Positions 27,924 through 37,239 of a stretch of DNA of 39,159 nt are shown here, piece after piece. Location of the stretch: contig JACPPB010000056.1 in NCBI GenBank assembly GCA_016191205.1, positions 1 to 39,159 of the forward strand, given 5' to 3'. Source of the stretch: Gammaproteobacteria bacterium. Its GTDB lineage: Bacteria > Pseudomonadota > Gammaproteobacteria > Pseudomonadales > Porticoccaceae. The notes beneath the pieces are model-generated. The model saw nothing but the letters and a program-made list of their open reading frames with translations. It searched no databases and was not told the origin of the DNA. The first letter of the stretch is position 1; every line of letters begins with the position of its first letter. Both the position numbers and the translations under genes were made by a program.

Positions 27924-29057
27924 CTAGTCCGCGGCGGCCGCTGCTTCCGGTTCAATGGCCAGGGTGAGCCCGGACTTGGTGGTGGGGGCAGCACCCTCGG
28001 GTGCGTCGAGCTGAATCTTCAAGCGCAGGTTGTTCACGGAATCCGCGTTCTGCAGCGCCTCCTGGAGCGAAACCTTGCCCTCCTTGTACAACTGGTACAG
28101 GGCGCTGTCGAAAGTGCGCATGCCCTGGGTTTCCGACTTCTCCATGACCTCCTTGACCTCGTCCACCTTGCCGCTCTTGATCAGATCGCTCACCCGCGGC
28201 GTGCCCAGCAAGATTTCGATGGCGGCGGCGCGTTTGCCATCCACGGTGGGAATCAGGCGCTGTGACACGATCCCGCGCAGATTCAGCGACAGATCCAGAA
28301 ACAATTGTTTGTGCCGGTCCTCGGGGAAGAAATTGATGATCCGATCGAGGGCCTGATTGGCATTGTTGGCGTGCAATGTGGAAAGGCACAGATGGCCGGT
28401 CTCGGCGAACGAGAGCGCGTGCTCCATGGTTTCGCGGCTGCGGATTTCGCCGATCAGGATCACGTCCGGCGCCTGGCGCAAGGTGTTGTGCAGCGCGTCC
28501 TCGTAGCTGTCGGTGTCGATGCCGACTTCGCGTTGGTTGACGATGCTGCGCTTGTGGCGGTGGACGAATTCCACCGGGTCTTCGATGGTGATGATGTGGC
28601 CGGCGGAGTTGGTGTTGCGGAAGTCGATCAGCGAGGCCAGCGAAGTGGATTTGCCGGAGCCGGTGCCGCCGACAAACAGTACCAGTCCGCGCTTCTGCAT
28701 CACCAGCTTGGGCAAAATCTCCGGCAGACCCAGGCTGCGGTAATCGGGAATCTCGGTCTTGATGGTGCGTATCACCATCGCCACCTGGCCGCGCTGTTTG
28801 AAGATATTGACCCGGAACCGGCCGATACCGGACTCGGAAATTGCCAGGTTCATTTCCGGCCGGCGCTCGAATTCGGCTTTTTGCTCGGCGTCCATCACGG
28901 CATTGGCGAGCGCCTCAACCGCGCCGGGCGATAACGGCTCCGTGGCAATGGGAGTGAGCTTGCCCTGCACTTTCATGCTGGGCGGGGCACCGGTGGAAAA
29001 GTAGAGATCCGAGCCGTCCTGTTCGACGATGATCTTCAGGTAATGCTGTAATTCCAC
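27924..29057 (-). CDS. pilU: Type IV pilus retraction ATPase paralogue PilU
   Basis: Hexameric ATPase that assists PilT in pilus retraction. 377 residues from GTG 29057, chosen because GAGGAG lies eight bases upstream and the protein then begins VELQHYLKIIVEQDGSDLYF, as PilU does. Longer starts give an unrelated extension. Walker A GGTGSGKS (130-137), Asp box GHIITIEDPVEF, Walker B VILIGEIRS, His box GHLCLSTLHANN. PilU rather than PilT is indicated by MKVQGKL near the start, by the FFPEDRHKQLFLDLSLNLRGIV segment, and by an Ala/Glu-rich tail. pilT is not in the window. Confidence 0.9.
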   Translation of the reverse strand: MELQHYLKIIVEQDGSDLYFSTGAPPSMKVQGKLTPIATEPLSPGAVEALANAVMDAEQKAEFERRPEMNLAISESGIGRFRVNIFKQRGQVAMVIRTIKTEIPDYRSLGLPEILPKLVMQKRGLVLFVGGTGSGKSTSLASLIDFRNTNSAGHIITIEDPVEFVHRHKRSIVNQREVGIDTDSYEDALHNTLRQAPDVILIGEIRSRETMEHALSFAETGHLCLSTLHANNANQALDRIINFFPEDRHKQLFLDLSLNLRGIVSQRLIPTVDGKRAAAIEILLGTPRVSDLIKSGKVDEVKEVMEKSETQGMRTFDSALYQLYKEGKVSLQEALQNADSVNNLRLKIQLDAPEGAAPTTKSGLTLAIEPEAAAAAD

Positions 29058-29189
29058 GCGCGGGTCTCCTCGATACGGCGGCAGTGCACGCGCAAGGTAG
29101 CAAACAGGTCTCCGCGGGATTTTGAGCCGGTTCACATAACGGCGGGGCTGCGGATGAGCGGGCGTTTGCGGCGACGAGTTGCGCCGGTG

Positions 29190-29512
29190 TGTGGCGTGTC
29201 ACTCCCGCGAAGGCGGGGCAGGGGCGAGGACCCAGAGCTGCGCGCTACCGCAAAGCCCACGCGAGCTGTGTCGTCCCCGCGGAGGCGAGGATCCAGGCGC
29301 CACCGCGACCCGAACCAGCGCGGCACCTGGATTCGCGTTTCACTGGAAACCGTTCCTGCGTTTTCAGCATTTCCGCGATCCAGAGCGGCCGCACTGAAAA
29401 CTGCTCCTGCGTTTCCAGTATTTCCGCCATCCTTGGCGGTCGCACTGAAAACTGCTCCTGCGTTTCCAGTGTTTCCGCCATCCTTGGCGGTCACGGGAAT
29501 GACGGACCGCAG
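29190..29512 (+). repeat. Dispersed repeat copy with three tandem 51-bp inserts
   Basis: Occupies most of the 464-base gap between pilU and mccA; the first ~130 bases behind pilU hold nothing I recognise. Head blocks (CACTCCCGCGAAGGCGGGG, AGGCGCCACCGCGACCCG) lead to the left tail arm GGATTCGCGTTT. Three 51-base units follow, at 29341-29391, 29392-29442 and 29443-29493, then the right arm CGGGAATGACGG. Units two and three are almost identical; unit one is more diverged and resembles the single unit at 27810. Confidence 0.92.
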
Positions 29513-29521
29513 GCGGCAGGC

Positions 29522-31519
29522 TCAGCCTGCGTCGGCCTCGAAGCGCACCAGCTCGGCGCCGCCGTCCACCAGATCGCCGACGCCGTAGAAGATTTCCGCC
29601 ACCACGCCGTCCGCCGGGGCGCGGATGCTGTGCTCCATTTTCATCGCTTCCATGATCAGGATCGGATCGCCTTTCGCGACGCGGGCGCCGGGCGCGACGC
29701 GCAGCGCGGTGACGGTGCCGTTCATGGGCGCGGTGAGCCCGCCGGTGGTGTCCTCTTCGCCGGCACCTGTGTCGGTTCGTACTTCATTGAAATGCAGCGC
29801 GCCGTCGCGGGTGAAAAGGCTGTAGCCGCCGTCGTGGGCGGTCACGGTGACCAGTTGGCGGTGGCCGTCGAGGCTGGCGTGGAGCTCGCTGCCGCTCAGC
29901 GTGCCCGCGATGATCGCGCGGCCCAGGTCGCTGTGCAGATGATGGCGGTCGCCATCGGCAGTGGCGGTGAACAGGATCTCGCGGCCGTCGAGCAGCAGGT
30001 GAAACTGCTGGACCGGGGCGTCGTTGCAGCGCCAGCCGTGGGCGCTGTACCAGGGCGACCAGGGATCGGTGGTGGTGGCGGCGAATTCACCGGCGGCCCG
30101 GGCGCGCCGCAGCAGCAGGTAGAGCGCGGCGAGCGCGGCCAGCTTGGCGTCGGTGTCCGGGTTGCGCCGAAAGATGGCGTCGCGGTGCCTTTCGATGAAG
30201 CCGGTGTCCAGCTCGGCGGCGCGAAACGCCGGTGTCGTGATCAGGTTGTAGAGAAACTCGATATTGGTGACGGTGCCGGCGATGCGGTAGTCGCGCAGGG
30301 CGCGCGCCAGCCGTGTCAGTGCCCGCTCGCGATCCTCGTCCCAGACGATCAGCTTGGCGATCATGGGGTCGTAGTGGACGCTGATGCTGTCGCCCTGGAG
30401 CACCCCGGTATCGACGCGCACATGGTCCGATTCTTCCGGCGGCTGCAAAAATGCCAGCGTGCCGGTGGCGGGCAGAAAGTCGTGGTCGGCGTCCTCGGCG
30501 TAGAGCCGCGCCTCGAAGGCGTGGCCGCGGATTTCGAGCTGATTCTGCGCCAGCGGCAGTGGCTCGCCCGCCGCGACCCGCAACTGCCATTCGACCAGAT
30601 CCTGCCCGGTGATCATCTCGGTCACCGGATGTTCGACCTGAAGCCGGGTGTTCATCTCCATGAAGTAGAACGCGTCGTCGGTGTCGAACAAAAACTCCAC
30701 CGTGCCCGCGCCTTCGTAGCCGATGGCGCGCGCGGCGGTCACCGCGGCTTCGCCCATCTGGGCGCGCACCACGGGCGAGAGCCCGGGCGCCGGGGCTTCC
30801 TCGATGACTTTCTGATGGCGGCGCTGCACCGAGCAGTCGCGCTCGAACAGGTAGACCGCACCGCCGTGGCGGTCGCAGAACACCTGAATTTCCACATGGC
30901 GCGGGCGGGTCAGGTACTTTTCCACCAGCATGGCATCGTCGCCGAAGCTGTTTTTGGCTTCGCGTCGCGCCGCCGCCAGTGCCTCGCTGAACTCGCCCGC
31001 GCTCGTCACCACCCGCATGCCCTTGCCGCCGCCGCCGGCGGTGGCCTTGAGCAGCACCGGGTAGCCCATGGCATCGGCGGCGCCGCGCAGCGCGGCTTCG
31101 CTCTGTTCCTCGCCGTGGTCGCCGGGCACCCGGGGCACGCCGGCGGTTTCCATCAGGCGCTTGGCGGCGGACTTGGAGCCCATGGCGGCGATGGCGTCCG
31201 GCGGCGGGCCGATGAAGACGACGCCGGCGTCGCGACAGGCGGCGGCGAAGGCGGCGTTCTCCGACAGGAAACCGTAGCCGGGATGGATCGCCTGGGCGCC
31301 GGTGCGGCGCGCCGCGTCCAGGATGGCCTCGGCTTTCAGATAGGATTCCCGCGCCGGTGCGGGTCCGATGAGCACGGCTTCGTCGGCCAGAGCCACATGC
31401 AGCGCGTGCTGGTCGGCTTCGGAGTAGACCGCGACCGTGTGGATGCCGAGCCGGCGCGCGGTGCGGATCACCCGGCAGGCGATCTCGCCGCGATTCGCAA
31501 TCAGGATTTTGTCGAACAT
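29522..31519 (-). CDS. mccA: Methylcrotonyl-CoA carboxylase biotin-containing (alpha) subunit
   Basis: ATP-dependent carboxylation of biotin for 3-methylcrotonyl-CoA carboxylation in leucine degradation (LiuD type). 665 residues: biotin carboxylase domain ([48 protein letters not shown]), a linker/BT domain, and the biotinyl domain with EAMKMEH (biotin on Lys627). The start at 31519 gives the standard first residues; the frame continues 15 codons upstream without homology. The 3-methylcrotonyl role, as against acetyl-, propionyl- or geranyl-CoA, is inferred from isovaleryl-CoA dehydrogenase in the same cluster. It lies 55 bases behind the damaged mccB, so the holoenzyme may lack its partner. 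Confidence 0.88.
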   Translation of the reverse strand: MFDKILIANRGEIACRVIRTARRLGIHTVAVYSEADQHALHVALADEAVLIGPAPARESYLKAEAILDAARRTGAQAIHPGYGFLSENAAFAAACRDAGVVFIGPPPDAIAAMGSKSAAKRLMETAGVPRVPGDHGEEQSEAALRGAADAMGYPVLLKATAGGGGKGMRVVTSAGEFSEALAAARREAKNSFGDDAMLVEKYLTRPRHVEIQVFCDRHGGAVYLFERDCSVQRRHQKVIEEAPAPGLSPVVRAQMGEAAVTAARAIGYEGAGTVEFLFDTDDAFYFMEMNTRLQVEHPVTEMITGQDLVEWQLRVAAGEPLPLAQNQLEIRGHAFEARLYAEDADHDFLPATGTLAFLQPPEESDHVRVDTGVLQGDSISVHYDPMIAKLIVWDEDRERALTRLARALRDYRIAGTVTNIEFLYNLITTPAFRAAELDTGFIERHRDAIFRRNPDTDAKLAALAALYLLLRRARAAGEFAATTTDPWSPWYSAHGWRCNDAPVQQFHLLLDGREILFTATADGDRHHLHSDLGRAIIAGTLSGSELHASLDGHRQLVTVTAHDGGYSLFTRDGALHFNEVRTDTGAGEEDTTGGLTAPMNGTVTALRVAPGARVAKGDPILIMEAMKMEHSIRAPADGVVAEIFYGVGDLVDGGAELVRFEADAG

Positions 31520-31574
31520 GGAAGCTCGCCTTGCCAGTGATCGGGGCTGCCGCGGTGGCGACAACCGGATTGGG

Positions 31575-32973
31575 TCACATGCGGAACACGCCGAAGCGCG
31601 ATTCGCCGATGGGACGGTTCAGGGCCGCGGAAATGCCGAGGCCGAGCACGGTGCGACTCTCCGCCGGGTCGATGATGCCGTCGTCCCAGATACGCGCCGA
31701 GGCGTAGTAGGGGTGGCCCTGGCGGTCGTAGAGCTCGACCGTGGGCTTCTTGAACGCGGCTTCGTCCTCCGCGCTCCAGGTCTCGCCGCGCGCTTCCAGT
31801 TGTTCGCGCTTCACCTGTGCCAGCACGCCGGCGGCCTGTTCGCCGCCCATCACCGAGATGCGCGCATTGGGCCACATGAACAGCAGGCGCGGATCGTAGG
31901 AGCGGCCGCACATGCCGTAATTGCCGGCGCCGAAGGAGCCGCCGATGATCAGGGTGAACTTGGGCACCTGGGCGCAGGCCACGGCGGTGACCAGCTTGGC
32001 GCCGTGCTTGGCGATGCCGCCGGCTTCGTACTGTTTGCCGACCATGAAGCCGGTGATGTTTTGCAAAAACACCAGCGGAATCTTGCGCTGCGCGCACAGT
32101 TCGATGAAGTGCGCGCCTTTCTGCGCGGATTCGCTGAACAGGATGCCGTTGTTGCCGAGAATGCCCACCGGATAGCCGCCGCGCCACCGCCTGGCGCGCC
32201 AGCTGCAACGCATGGCGGTCGTCGCGGGCGTAGTGGTCGGTGACGCCCGAGGTGCGGCAGTGCACATCGGCGCCGCCCAGTTCCTCGGCGCTGACGATCT
32301 CGCCGGTGGCGGCGCGCACCAGCGGCGGGCCGCCCAGAAAAATCGTGCCCTGCTGGCGCACGATGATGGATTCATCCGCCATCGCCGGCAGGTAGGCGCC
32401 GCCCGCGGTGCAGGAGCCCATCACCACGGCAATCTGCGGGATGCCTTTCGACGACATCACCGCTTCGTTGAAAAAGCTGCGGCCGAAGTGGTTGCGGTCC
32501 GGGAACACTTCGGACTGCATCGGCAAAAACGCGCCGCCGGAGTCCACCAGATAAATGCAGGGCAGGTGGTTTTCTTCCGCGATGGTCTGCGCCCGCAACT
32601 GCTTGGTGACGGTGAGCGGGTAGTAGGTGCCGCCCTTGACGGTGGCGTCATTGCATATGATCACGCATTCCTGGCCCGACACCCGGCCGATGCCGGTGAC
32701 GATGCCGGCGCCGGGCACGGCGTCGTCGTACACCTCCCAGGCCGCGAACTGGGAGAACTCCAGAAAGGGCGCGCCCGGATCGAGCAGTTGCTGCACCCGG
32801 TCGCGGGGCAGCAGTTTGCCGCGCGCCACATGGCGTTCGCGGGATTTCGCGCCGCCGCCCAGCTTGATCTGCTCCAGCTTGGCGCGCAGATCGTCGAGCT
32901 GCGCCCGCATGTGAGCCTGGTTTTCGACGAACTCGGCGCCGCGGGTGTTGATCTTGGTCTGGAGAATGGCCAT
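31575..32973 (-). pseudogene. mccB: Methylcrotonyl-CoA carboxylase carboxyltransferase (beta) subunit, deletion plus frameshift
   Basis: Should transfer the carboxyl group from biotin to 3-methylcrotonyl-CoA (LiuB type, about 535 residues). From the start ([19 protein letters not shown]) the frame matches the family through [26 protein letters not shown] and [22 protein letters not shown]. At about 32180 it is joined out of frame to [20 protein letters not shown], and the match then runs in a second frame to ESRFGVFRM and a stop at 31575. Some 60-70 residues that normally lie between these two points, including the N/C domain linker, are missing (length recalled from the family). The shift makes the original frame read unrelated sequence down to 31501. 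The SDR stop is 6 bases before the start, so coupling is kept. Gene damage is likely; an assembly error at the junction remains possible. Confidence 0.85.
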
Positions 32974-32979
32974 GGAAGC

Positions 32980-33870
32980 TCAGGCGTCGCGTTGCAGGAT
33001 TTTGGGGAAGGTGGCGCGGTGGAAGCCATCGTAGGCGGCATTGTTGCGCTGCGCGCGCGGGATCTTGCGGCCCAGCGGCGAGCTCAGGCACAGCGAACTG
33101 CCGCCGTCCACCCGCAGCGTGGTGCCGTTGACGTAACTGGCGCCTTCGGTGAGCAGAAAACACACCGCCGAGCTCACTTCGGACTCGGTGCCGACCCGGT
33201 TGAGCGGCACCGACTCGGGGAAATGGGGGATGCATTCGAGCATCTCGGGGTCCTCGTAGGTGTCGAGCCCGGAGGAGGCGAGATAGCCCGGCGCCACCGC
33301 GTTCACGCGCACCCCGGCATAGGCCCATTCCACCGCCATGGTCATGGTGAGGTTTTCCATGCCGGCGCGCGCCGCGCCCGAGTGCGCCATGCGCGGCATG
33401 CCGCCGAAGTAGTCGGCGGTGATGTTGACGATGCTGCCGCCGTGCTCCTTCATCGAGCGCAGGAACACCGCTTTCGACACCAGAAAGCCGCCCAGCAGAT
33501 TGGTGCGCACCACGGCGAGAAAACCATTGGCCGAGATGTTTTCCAGATCCGACGGGAACTGACCGCCGGCGTTGTTGACCAGCCCGTGGATGGGGCCGTG
33601 GTCGGCGACGAAGCGCTCGATCACGGTGTTGACCGCGGCGTCGTCGCGGATGTCGGCGCAACCGTAGTCGCAGCGGGCGCCCGGGTTGTCGCCCTCGATC
33701 TCGGCTTTCACCGTGGTGAGCTTGGCCTCGGTGCGGCCCATCATCAGGATGTTGGCGCCCAGGGCGGCGAGCTCGTGGGCGATGCAGCGGCCAAAACCGC
33801 TGCCGGCGCCGGTGACCAGGATGGTCTTGCCGGTGAACAGGCCGGGTCGAAAAACCGATTGGTAGCCCAT
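32980..33870 (-). CDS. SDR oxidoreductase of the enoyl-CoA/dienoyl-CoA reductase type
   Basis: 296 residues. Rossmann features are present: TGAGSGFG (20-27), a DI in the adenine site (CADIRDD), and NNAG (99-102). The classical YxxxK active site is replaced: the segment MAHSGAARAG has Ser164 and Arg168 at the Tyr and Lys positions, and the usual Ser is not obvious. HxGxA(K/R)AG is known from PECR and DECR-type 2-enoyl/2,4-dienoyl-CoA reductases, so an acyl-CoA substrate is likely. Similar SDRs accompany liu/atu clusters and are often annotated as citronellol dehydrogenase. Start ATG with a strong AAGGGGGA ribosome binding site; 6 bases before mccB. Confidence 0.85.
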   Translation of the reverse strand: MGYQSVFRPGLFTGKTILVTGAGSGFGRCIAHELAALGANILMMGRTEAKLTTVKAEIEGDNPGARCDYGCADIRDDAAVNTVIERFVADHGPIHGLVNNAGGQFPSDLENISANGFLAVVRTNLLGGFLVSKAVFLRSMKEHGGSIVNITADYFGGMPRMAHSGAARAGMENLTMTMAVEWAYAGVRVNAVAPGYLASSGLDTYEDPEMLECIPHFPESVPLNRVGTESEVSSAVCFLLTEGASYVNGTTLRVDGGSSLCLSSPLGRKIPRAQRNNAAYDGFHRATFPKILQRDA

Positions 33871-33993
33871 GGTGTGATCCCCCTTATGGTTGCCGGTATA
33901 GCCTTATATTTCTTACCAGGGCGCGCTATCGGATAACTGCACCGGCAGCCTTTTATCGCTCGCGGCAATTATAAGCACGCGCCCGGCTGCGCT

Positions 33994-34788
33994 CTATCGC
34001 TTAGTATCAGAGCCTTTCACTGCATGCAGTTGTTTGGCTGCGCTCGTAGGAAAGTATCCACTCAGGACCTCCTTGAGGCATTTCCCCAAAGCTAGTTTCT
34101 CTTCTTCGAATTGTCGCGCGCGGTGGCCGTTTGCGCCTGATGGATGCGGGAATCCATATAGGGTTCGACCTTCCGGGATACGCCGTTCGGTTTCGAGTAT
34201 TTCCAAGACTGCAGCGACGCTCCTCCCAAGCGGAAGGAACGCCGCTACTTGAAGCTGAGACAGTTCGGGGGCGAGAACCTCCCGCGCGTATCGCATCAGG
34301 AAGGCGGATCGCACGAGTGGAGGCCGGCTGCCAGTGTAGTTCTGGTCACCCAGGAACGTGGGGTACCGCACGGCCGATGTAGTGTGCAGCAGATGGGACG
34401 CGGAACCAAAGAGGTCGGCTGCGGAGGCGATTCCAAGGAGCTCACATACTCCGAGCTGATCAAGCATGTGCACGAGATTCCTGCGCATGGCACCACCAAA
34501 GCTGGCTTCGTACTTCGCCAACCTGCAAGCGTCTTCCTCGCTCGCTCCCGCCAGCAGATGTGTCCGCACAGCACGATAGACGATTTGCATCTGGGTGAAA
34601 CCCGGGGTGACACCAATCAAGGCCATACGCGCCTCCCGGTTGATCCAGCCGACCGGGGCGTCGTATACCGTCAAACCATCGTGAAGATCTTCGGCGAGCT
34701 TTAATGCGGGAACGAGCAGATCCTCGCGGGTGTATTCGCGGCGGTCCGGCAGGGCCAGAATGAAGGCAGTCAGAGAATCAGGTAGCAC
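33994..34788 (-). CDS. Uracil-DNA glycosylase-superfamily-like protein
   Basis: 264 residues from GTG 34788, chosen for AAAGGA five bases upstream; a TTG at 34815 also opens the frame. Two blocks suggest a UDG-type fold: ALIGVTPGFTQ (resembles the GxxPG motif A) and FPHPSGANGHR (resembles the HPS motif B), with LHTTSAVRYP and AFLPLGRSV between them. Members of this group are annotated as UDG-family but, as far as I know, not characterised. Base excision or a nucleic-acid defence role is only a guess. GC content is visibly lower than in the flanking genes, codon use differs, and it splits the leucine operon, which points to recent transfer. Confidence 0.6.
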   Translation of the reverse strand: MLPDSLTAFILALPDRREYTREDLLVPALKLAEDLHDGLTVYDAPVGWINREARMALIGVTPGFTQMQIVYRAVRTHLLAGASEEDACRLAKYEASFGGAMRRNLVHMLDQLGVCELLGIASAADLFGSASHLLHTTSAVRYPTFLGDQNYTGSRPPLVRSAFLMRYAREVLAPELSQLQVAAFLPLGRSVAAVLEILETERRIPEGRTLYGFPHPSGANGHRARQFEEEKLALGKCLKEVLSGYFPTSAAKQLHAVKGSDTKR

Positions 34789-34841
34789 TTTTTTCCTTTG
34801 CCTGTTGCTTGACAATCACCTTCACGCACTGCAACGCACCA

Positions 34842-36011
34842 TTATCGGGTTTCGTTAAATAGTTCCCGCCCGACCAGCATACGGCGAATCTCCGAGGTGC
34901 CGGCGCCGATCTCGTAGAGCTTGGCGTCGCGCAACAGGCGCCCGGTCGGATATTCGTTGATGTAGCCGTTGCCGCCCAGGCTCTGGATCGCCTGTAGTGC
35001 CATTTGCGTGGCTTTCTCGGCGGTGTAGAGGATCACCGCGGCGGCGTCCTTGCGCGAATCCTCGCCGCGGTCGCAGGCCTTGGCGACCGCGTACAGGTAG
35101 GCGCGCGAGGTGCTGAGATCGACATACATGTCGGCGACCTTGCCCTGCATCAACTGGAATTCGCCGATGGCCTGGCCGAACTGTTTGCGGTCGTGCAGGT
35201 AGGGCAGCACGATGTCCATGCAGGCCTGCATGATGCCGACGGGGCCGCCGGACAGCACGGTGCGCTCGTAGTCGAGGCCCGACATCAGTACGCGCACGCC
35301 TTCGTTTTCCTTGCCGAGAATGTTTTCGGCGGGTACTTCGCAGTCCTCGAACACCAGTTCGCCGGTGTTGGAGCCGCGCATGCCGAGCTTGTCGAGTTTC
35401 TGGGCGCGGCGGAAACCCGGGTAATCGCGCTCGACGATGAAAGCGGTGATGCCTTTCGAGCCGGCGTCGGGGTTGGTCTTGGTGTAGATCACATAGGTGT
35501 CGGCATCGGGGCCGGTGGTGATCCACATCTTGTTGCCGTTGAGGATGTAGCGATCGCCCTTTTTGTCGGCGCGCAGTTTCATGCCGACCACATCGGAGCC
35601 GGCGCCGGGTTCGCTCATGGCCAGCGCGCCGATGTGTTCGCCGGAGCAGAGTCCGGGCAGATAGCGGGTTTTTTGCGCGGCGGTGCCGTTCTTGCGGATC
35701 TGGTTCACGCAGAGATTGGAGTGCGCGCCGTAGGACAGCCCGACCGCGGCGGAGGCGCGGGAGATTTCCTCCATCGCGACCACATGGGCGAGGTAACCCA
35801 TGCCGGTGCCGCCGAATTCCTCCTCGACCGTGATGCCGAGCAGGCCCAGGTCGCCGAACTTGCGCCACAGGTCGCGGGGAAAATCGTTGGCCTGGTCGAT
35901 GGCCTCGGCGCGCGGGGCGATTTCGTTTTGCGCGAAGCGATGGACGGCATCGCGCAGTTGATCGACATCCGTGCCCAGATCGAAGTTGAGGCTTTTGTAG
36001 GGTGCGTTCAT
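34842..36011 (-). CDS. liuA: Isovaleryl-CoA dehydrogenase
   Basis: FAD enzyme oxidising isovaleryl-CoA to 3-methylcrotonyl-CoA, the step before MCC in leucine degradation. 389 residues. Acyl-CoA dehydrogenase signatures [13 protein letters not shown] and QxxGGxGY ([13 protein letters not shown]). The catalytic base of isovaleryl-CoA dehydrogenases lies in [12 protein letters not shown] (Glu249 here), a position that distinguishes it from short- and medium-chain enzymes. A sigma-70-like promoter is just upstream. Separated from the rest of the liu genes by the UDG-like insert. No liuR, liuC or liuE is seen. Confidence 0.93.
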   Translation of the reverse strand: MNAPYKSLNFDLGTDVDQLRDAVHRFAQNEIAPRAEAIDQANDFPRDLWRKFGDLGLLGITVEEEFGGTGMGYLAHVVAMEEISRASAAVGLSYGAHSNLCVNQIRKNGTAAQKTRYLPGLCSGEHIGALAMSEPGAGSDVVGMKLRADKKGDRYILNGNKMWITTGPDADTYVIYTKTNPDAGSKGITAFIVERDYPGFRRAQKLDKLGMRGSNTGELVFEDCEVPAENILGKENEGVRVLMSGLDYERTVLSGGPVGIMQACMDIVLPYLHDRKQFGQAIGEFQLMQGKVADMYVDLSTSRAYLYAVAKACDRGEDSRKDAAAVILYTAEKATQMALQAIQSLGGNGYINEYPTGRLLRDAKLYEIGAGTSEIRRMLVGRELFNETR

Positions 36012-36038
36012 GGGCGTCCGCGGCAGGTGGGCCGCGGG

Positions 36039-36067
36039 ACTATAGCGAAGCCGCGCCGGCGCATCAA
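36039..36067 (-). promoter_or_regulatory. Promoter for isovaleryl-CoA dehydrogenase
   Basis: On the minus strand TTGATG (36067-36062, 4/6) and TATAGT (36044-36039, 5/6) have a 17-base spacer, 27 bases before the ATG. The -35 touches the 3' end of the multicopper oxidase gene. No LiuR-type operator was recognised. Confidence 0.5.
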
Positions 36068-37074
36068 TTTGGTGGCGGACCCGGTGGCGAAACAGTCGGC
36101 TGGGGACGGGGTTTCACCGTCCAGCGCGTCATCATGCCCGCGGTCATGTGGTCGCCGACGTGGCAGTGGTAGAGCCAGGTGCCCGGGTTGTCGGCGATCA
36201 TGGTCACCGACACCATGCTGGCGGGCAGCAGTTCGATGACATCGGTGCGGTGACCGCGGTCGAGCACGGTCTCGCCGTGCCAGTGGGCGGTGTGCAGATC
36301 CTCTTCCGAACCCAGCGCCACCAGGTGCCAGCGCACGGTTTCACCGGCGACCGCTTCCAGTCCGGTCATGTTCCCGAAGATGTAGCCATTCATCGCGTGC
36401 TTGAGGCCGCCTTCGGCGCCGTGTTCCTCGTTGAAGATCATGAAGAGGGTGGTGAAGCTGCGGTCCACATCGCGGGGACGCGGATCGTCCCGCGAAATCG
36501 CCATGCCCTTGCGGGTGACGACGATGGTGCCGATCAGGCCCCGATAGATGTCCTCGACATGGTCCACATGAGAGTGATACAGCCAGACGATCGACGAGGG
36601 GTCGGCGGGGCCCGGCCCCGCTTTCTCGTCGATCTTCCAGGTGTAGGTGAAACTCGCCCCGGGTGCGATCGAGGCGCCGGCGCCGCGGTGGTCCGCGCCG
36701 TCGTTGTCCTCGTCGTAGCGCAGGCCGTGAGGGTGCATCGAGAGCGGTCGGTCGGTGCGGTTCTTGAAGTGCACTTTCAGCGTATCGCCCACCTCGCCCA
36801 GCAGTTCCGGTCCCAGGATTCCCCGCCATTCCGGCTGCGGGATCGGTGTGCTGTAGCTGGCATCGGTGTAACCGATGTAGCGGTATTTTGGGTAACGCAG
36901 CCGCTTTCCCCAAGGGCCCATGTCCTGGCCTGGGTGCATCAGGTTTTTGCCGGAAGGCGCGTAATCCCAGGTCACCTGTTCGGCAGCCACCCAGTACTCG
37001 CGATTCTGGCCGGCCATGGCGAAGAGGGGCGTGGCCGCCAGTAACAGCAGCGCGGCCAGGAACAGTGGTTTCAT
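36064..37074 (-). CDS. Two-domain multicopper oxidase
   Basis: Exported copper oxidase, 336 residues, signal peptide about 1-21. Two cupredoxin domains carry all four copper-ligand blocks: HPHG (114-117) and YHSHVDH (166-172) in domain 1, HTAHWHG (261-267) and YHCHVGDHM (302-310) in domain 2. Only domain 2 has the type 1 copper Cys (Cys304; domain 1 has Ser at the matching place), so it is a type B two-domain oxidase, which normally forms trimers with the trinuclear sites at subunit borders. Possible jobs are Cu(I) or Fe(II) oxidation or phenol oxidation. Divergent from the Fur-box/porin operon, which favours a metal role; this is inference. Confidence 0.87.
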   Translation of the reverse strand: MKPLFLAALLLLAATPLFAMAGQNREYWVAAEQVTWDYAPSGKNLMHPGQDMGPWGKRLRYPKYRYIGYTDASYSTPIPQPEWRGILGPELLGEVGDTLKVHFKNRTDRPLSMHPHGLRYDEDNDGADHRGAGASIAPGASFTYTWKIDEKAGPGPADPSSIVWLYHSHVDHVEDIYRGLIGTIVVTRKGMAISRDDPRPRDVDRSFTTLFMIFNEEHGAEGGLKHAMNGYIFGNMTGLEAVAGETVRWHLVALGSEEDLHTAHWHGETVLDRGHRTDVIELLPASMVSVTMIADNPGTWLYHCHVGDHMTAGMMTRWTVKPRPQPTVSPPGPPPN

Positions 37075-37146
37075 ACCAAAATTTACCTCGGAGATGGGCA
37101 GGATGCGGCGGACCGGCGGCGATTGTAGCGGTCTTTGTTTAACCCC

Positions 37147-37191
37147 TCAAATGATAATTAGTTGCATTAACGCGCGGGGCTGCCCTAGAAT
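37147..37191 (+). promoter_or_regulatory. Fur box overlapping the -35 of the porin operon promoter
   Basis: TCAAATGATAATTAGTTGC (37147-37165) matches the 19-base Fur consensus at 12 positions, including the full ATGATAAT core. Directly overlapping it are TTGCAT (37162-37167) and, 18 bases on, TAGAAT (37186-37191, 5/6 match). AAGGAG precedes the porin ATG at 37240. Binding of Fur here would block the porin promoter and may also affect the divergent multicopper oxidase gene. Confidence 0.6.
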
Positions 37192-37239
37192 CCGTCGCAG
37201 ATCAATCACCCTTCAAGCCCTGCCTCAAGGAGATCTGCG

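Noticed and set aside
27924-29057. Assignment as pilT
   Set aside because: The N-terminus and the NFFPEDRHKQ / SLNLRGIV segments fit PilU better; both share the ATPase core.
29341-29493. Three regular 51-bp units as a CRISPR array
   Set aside because: The units are directly adjacent with no unique spacers, and no cas genes are present.
29189-31540. A 783-residue plus-strand open frame
   Set aside because: Antisense to mccA and running through the dispersed repeat; composition (Gly, His, Val) is typical of a shadow frame.
32212-33936. A 574-residue plus-strand open frame
   Set aside because: Antisense shadow of the SDR gene and the 5' half of mccB.
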